From contig DLAL01000066.1 of the NCBI GenBank assembly GCA_002493945.1, forward strand, positions 30,714 to 82,961: a DNA stretch of 52,248 nucleotides. The letters run 5' to 3'. Position numbers and translations under genes: made by a program. Shown piece by piece: positions 51,362 to 52,248 of this stretch. The DNA is from Porphyromonadaceae bacterium UBA7048 (GTDB taxonomy: Bacteria > Bacteroidota > Bacteroidia > Bacteroidales > Muribaculaceae). The notes under the pieces were generated by a model, which searched no databases, was not told the DNA's origin, and worked only from the letters and a program-made list of their open reading frames with translations. Position 1 is the first letter of the stretch. Every line of letters begins with the position of its first letter.

Positions 51362-52033
51362 GTGGCGGTGAGTGCTCTGAGGGAAGAGAATGTAGTGGAC
51401 TATCCTTCCTGGGCTATACGAGAACTGTTGATGAATGCGGTGTGTCATCGGGACTACGAAGGAAATGGCCCCATACAGTTCTATCAGTATGATGATAGAA
51501 TCGAGATTCTTAATCCCGGTGGATTGTATGGAAAAGCGACTCCAAAGAATTTTCCGTGGGTAAATGATTATCGTAATGGGGTTATAGCCGAGGCTATGAA
51601 GGTGATAGGTTTTGTGAATCGTTTTAGCCGTGGTGTCCAAAGGGTTCAGGAAGAACTGACTCTTAATGAAAACGGCGAAGCGGACTTTGAATTAAACCTC
51701 GAGACAGCCTTCCTTGTAAAGGTAAGTATCTCTCGAAAATCTATTGCTTTAAACAGTGGCGAAGCAAAAGAAGCAAAAAGCGAAGCAAAAGAAGCAAAAG
51801 GCGAAGCAAAAGACGAAGCAATTCTGTTGAGCGACGCTGCGAGAAGTGTTTATAATGAAATGCTTGCGAATCCGGCCATTACCCGCGACCTGATGATGGT
51901 AAAATTAGGATTATCAGCGTCAGCCATATACAGGGCAATTCACGAGTTGAAGCAAAAGGGAATCATTACCCGTGTAGGTGGGAGAAAGATAGGATATTGG
52001 GAAATACTCAAGCCAATAGCCTTTGATGAATAA
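51362..52033 (+). CDS. N-terminally truncated ATP-binding/winged-helix protein of the AlbA_2-ATPase family
   Basis: 223 aa from a GTG at 51362. The frame is open back to 51329, and its product there (AKKRPVAVSALREENVVDYP) matches the inside of longer family members, but a TGA at 51326 closes it. What remains is the ATP-binding HATPase_c_4 domain (about 1-110, WAIRELLMNAVCHRDY, RIEILNPGGLYG, NRFSRGVQRVQEE), a charged repeat linker (GEAKEAKSEAKEAKGEAKDE, about 132-152), and a winged helix (about 158-215, DLMMVKLGLSASAIYRAIHELKQKGII). The AlbA_2 DNA-binding domain is missing. It has its own promoter and palindrome, so it may be a functional short regulator; a decayed remnant is the alternative. 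Confidence 0.68.
   Translation: MAVSALREENVVDYPSWAIRELLMNAVCHRDYEGNGPIQFYQYDDRIEILNPGGLYGKATPKNFPWVNDYRNGVIAEAMKVIGFVNRFSRGVQRVQEELTLNENGEADFELNLETAFLVKVSISRKSIALNSGEAKEAKSEAKEAKGEAKDEAILLSDAARSVYNEMLANPAITRDLMMVKLGLSASAIYRAIHELKQKGIITRVGGRKIGYWEILKPIAFDE
51759..51830 (+). repeat. GAAGCAAAA tandem repeats encoding the GEAKEAK linker
   Basis: Units of GAAGCAAAA, spaced 9-15 bp apart, recur about seven times in frame between the ATP-binding and winged-helix domains. Copy changes of 9 or 12 bp would alter linker length without a frameshift. Confidence 0.75.
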
Positions 52034-52049
52034 CCCCGTGATATATAGC

Positions 52050-52088
52050 CGCGCCCGCAAGGTCCGAGAAAGACCTTGCGGGCGCGGT
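52050..52088. terminator. 16-bp perfect hairpin between the truncated ATPase gene and the tRNA
   Basis: The arms at 52050-52065 and 52073-52088 are fully complementary and GC-rich with a 7-nt loop, 17 bp after the stop codon. No T-tract follows on either strand, so it may act as a 3' stabiliser or a factor-dependent terminator. Confidence 0.6.
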
Positions 52089-52164
52089 GAAATCTCAGAA
52101 TGACTATTAAATCTTTTCTGCGGCCATTTTTTTCTCAAATTTCATAAAAAAAACGGGCAGGGTA

Positions 52165-52195
52165 TTGCAGGAATGAAATAAATGTCGTAAATTTG
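52165..52195 (+). promoter_or_regulatory. Promoter of the tRNA gene
   Basis: TTG (52165-52167), a 20-bp spacer, then TAAATTTG (52188-52195), 31 bp before the predicted tRNA 5' end. Confidence 0.72.
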
Positions 52196-52226
52196 CAGCG
52201 CAAAAGCCCGGAGGGGCAGTGCAATT

Positions 52227-52248
52227 GCTTCAATAGCTCAGTCGGTTA
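52227..52248 (+). tRNA. 5' end of a tRNA gene, cut by the window edge
   Basis: GCTTCAA (acceptor strand), TA at positions 8-9, then GCTCAGTCGGTTA fit the acceptor and D-arm of a bacterial tRNA. The anticodon lies outside the window, so the amino acid cannot be named. Confidence 0.75.

Noticed and set aside
1..52248. CRISPR array, rRNA genes or integrase
   Set aside because: No regularly spaced repeats, no rRNA-like sequence and no recombinase frame were found.

Overview
The window looks like a chromosomal segment of a fairly GC-rich member of the Bacteroidales; a Muribaculaceae-like genome would fit, but that family placement is inference. The evidence is a SusC/SusD pair, proteins with type IX secretion (T9SS) C-terminal tails, promoters of the Bacteroidetes type (TTTG or TTG, about 20 bp, then TAnnTTTG), a carboxynorspermidine/saccharopine-type dehydrogenase, and a nucleoside kinase with a ThrRS-like N-terminus.

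Layout. (1) 1-9808, minus strand: a cluster of large secreted proteins. They are a LamG/CBM-like protein cut by the window edge, a GH128-like glycosidase, an adhesin-like protein alternating beta-trefoil-like and FIVAR-like domains, and a CotH-family protein. The last three end in T9SS sorting tails. (2) 9965-19593: housekeeping genes. These are an M48 peptidase, then a plus-strand run of flippase-like membrane protein, polyamine-type dehydrogenase, glycosyltransferase and nucleoside kinase. After them come an Lrp/AsnC regulator, a GH13 lipoprotein, a membrane-anchored pseudokinase and a GNAT-like protein, ending at a strong terminator. (3) 19659-27033: an accessory patch. It holds a half-length MFS transporter, a structured non-coding RNA of about 260 nt with a textbook promoter and terminator, a DUF1573 protein, an orphan phage head module (small protein, major capsid protein, unknown, portal fragment), and a lower-GC AlbA_2/Schlafen-like ATPase whose frame abuts sufE without a normal start codon. 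(4) 27021-28462: an M28 peptidase lipoprotein coupled to sufE.

(5) 28905-38295: a SusC/SusD locus with a third surface lipoprotein and a T9SS-tailed subtilisin-like protease. No glycosidase is present, so peptide or glycoprotein capture is a plausible role. (6) 38439-38749: a 311-bp MITE-like element with 33-bp inverted ends and a TTA duplication. (7) 38767-45433: a flavin reductase-rubredoxin fusion, then tcdA, tonB, exbD, exbB and pdxJ on the minus strand. Divergent from these are an ACT-like protein, nadK and a YgjP-like metalloprotein on the plus strand, meeting a convergent DUF2284 protein. (8) 45605-51184: a MacAB/TolC-like exporter operon (ATPase, two permeases, adaptor, outer-membrane factor). 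(9) 51260-52248: a truncated ATPase/winged-helix protein with its own promoter and a perfect 19-bp palindrome, then the 5' end of a tRNA gene with its promoter.

The most notable items are the structured RNA at 20357-20616, the orphan capsid/portal module, the two AlbA-type ATPase genes with tandem-repeat linkers (one lacking a canonical start, one truncated), and a 24-bp element at exactly the same distance upstream of two T9SS-substrate promoters. Domain calls come from reading translated sequence by eye; no database search was run.
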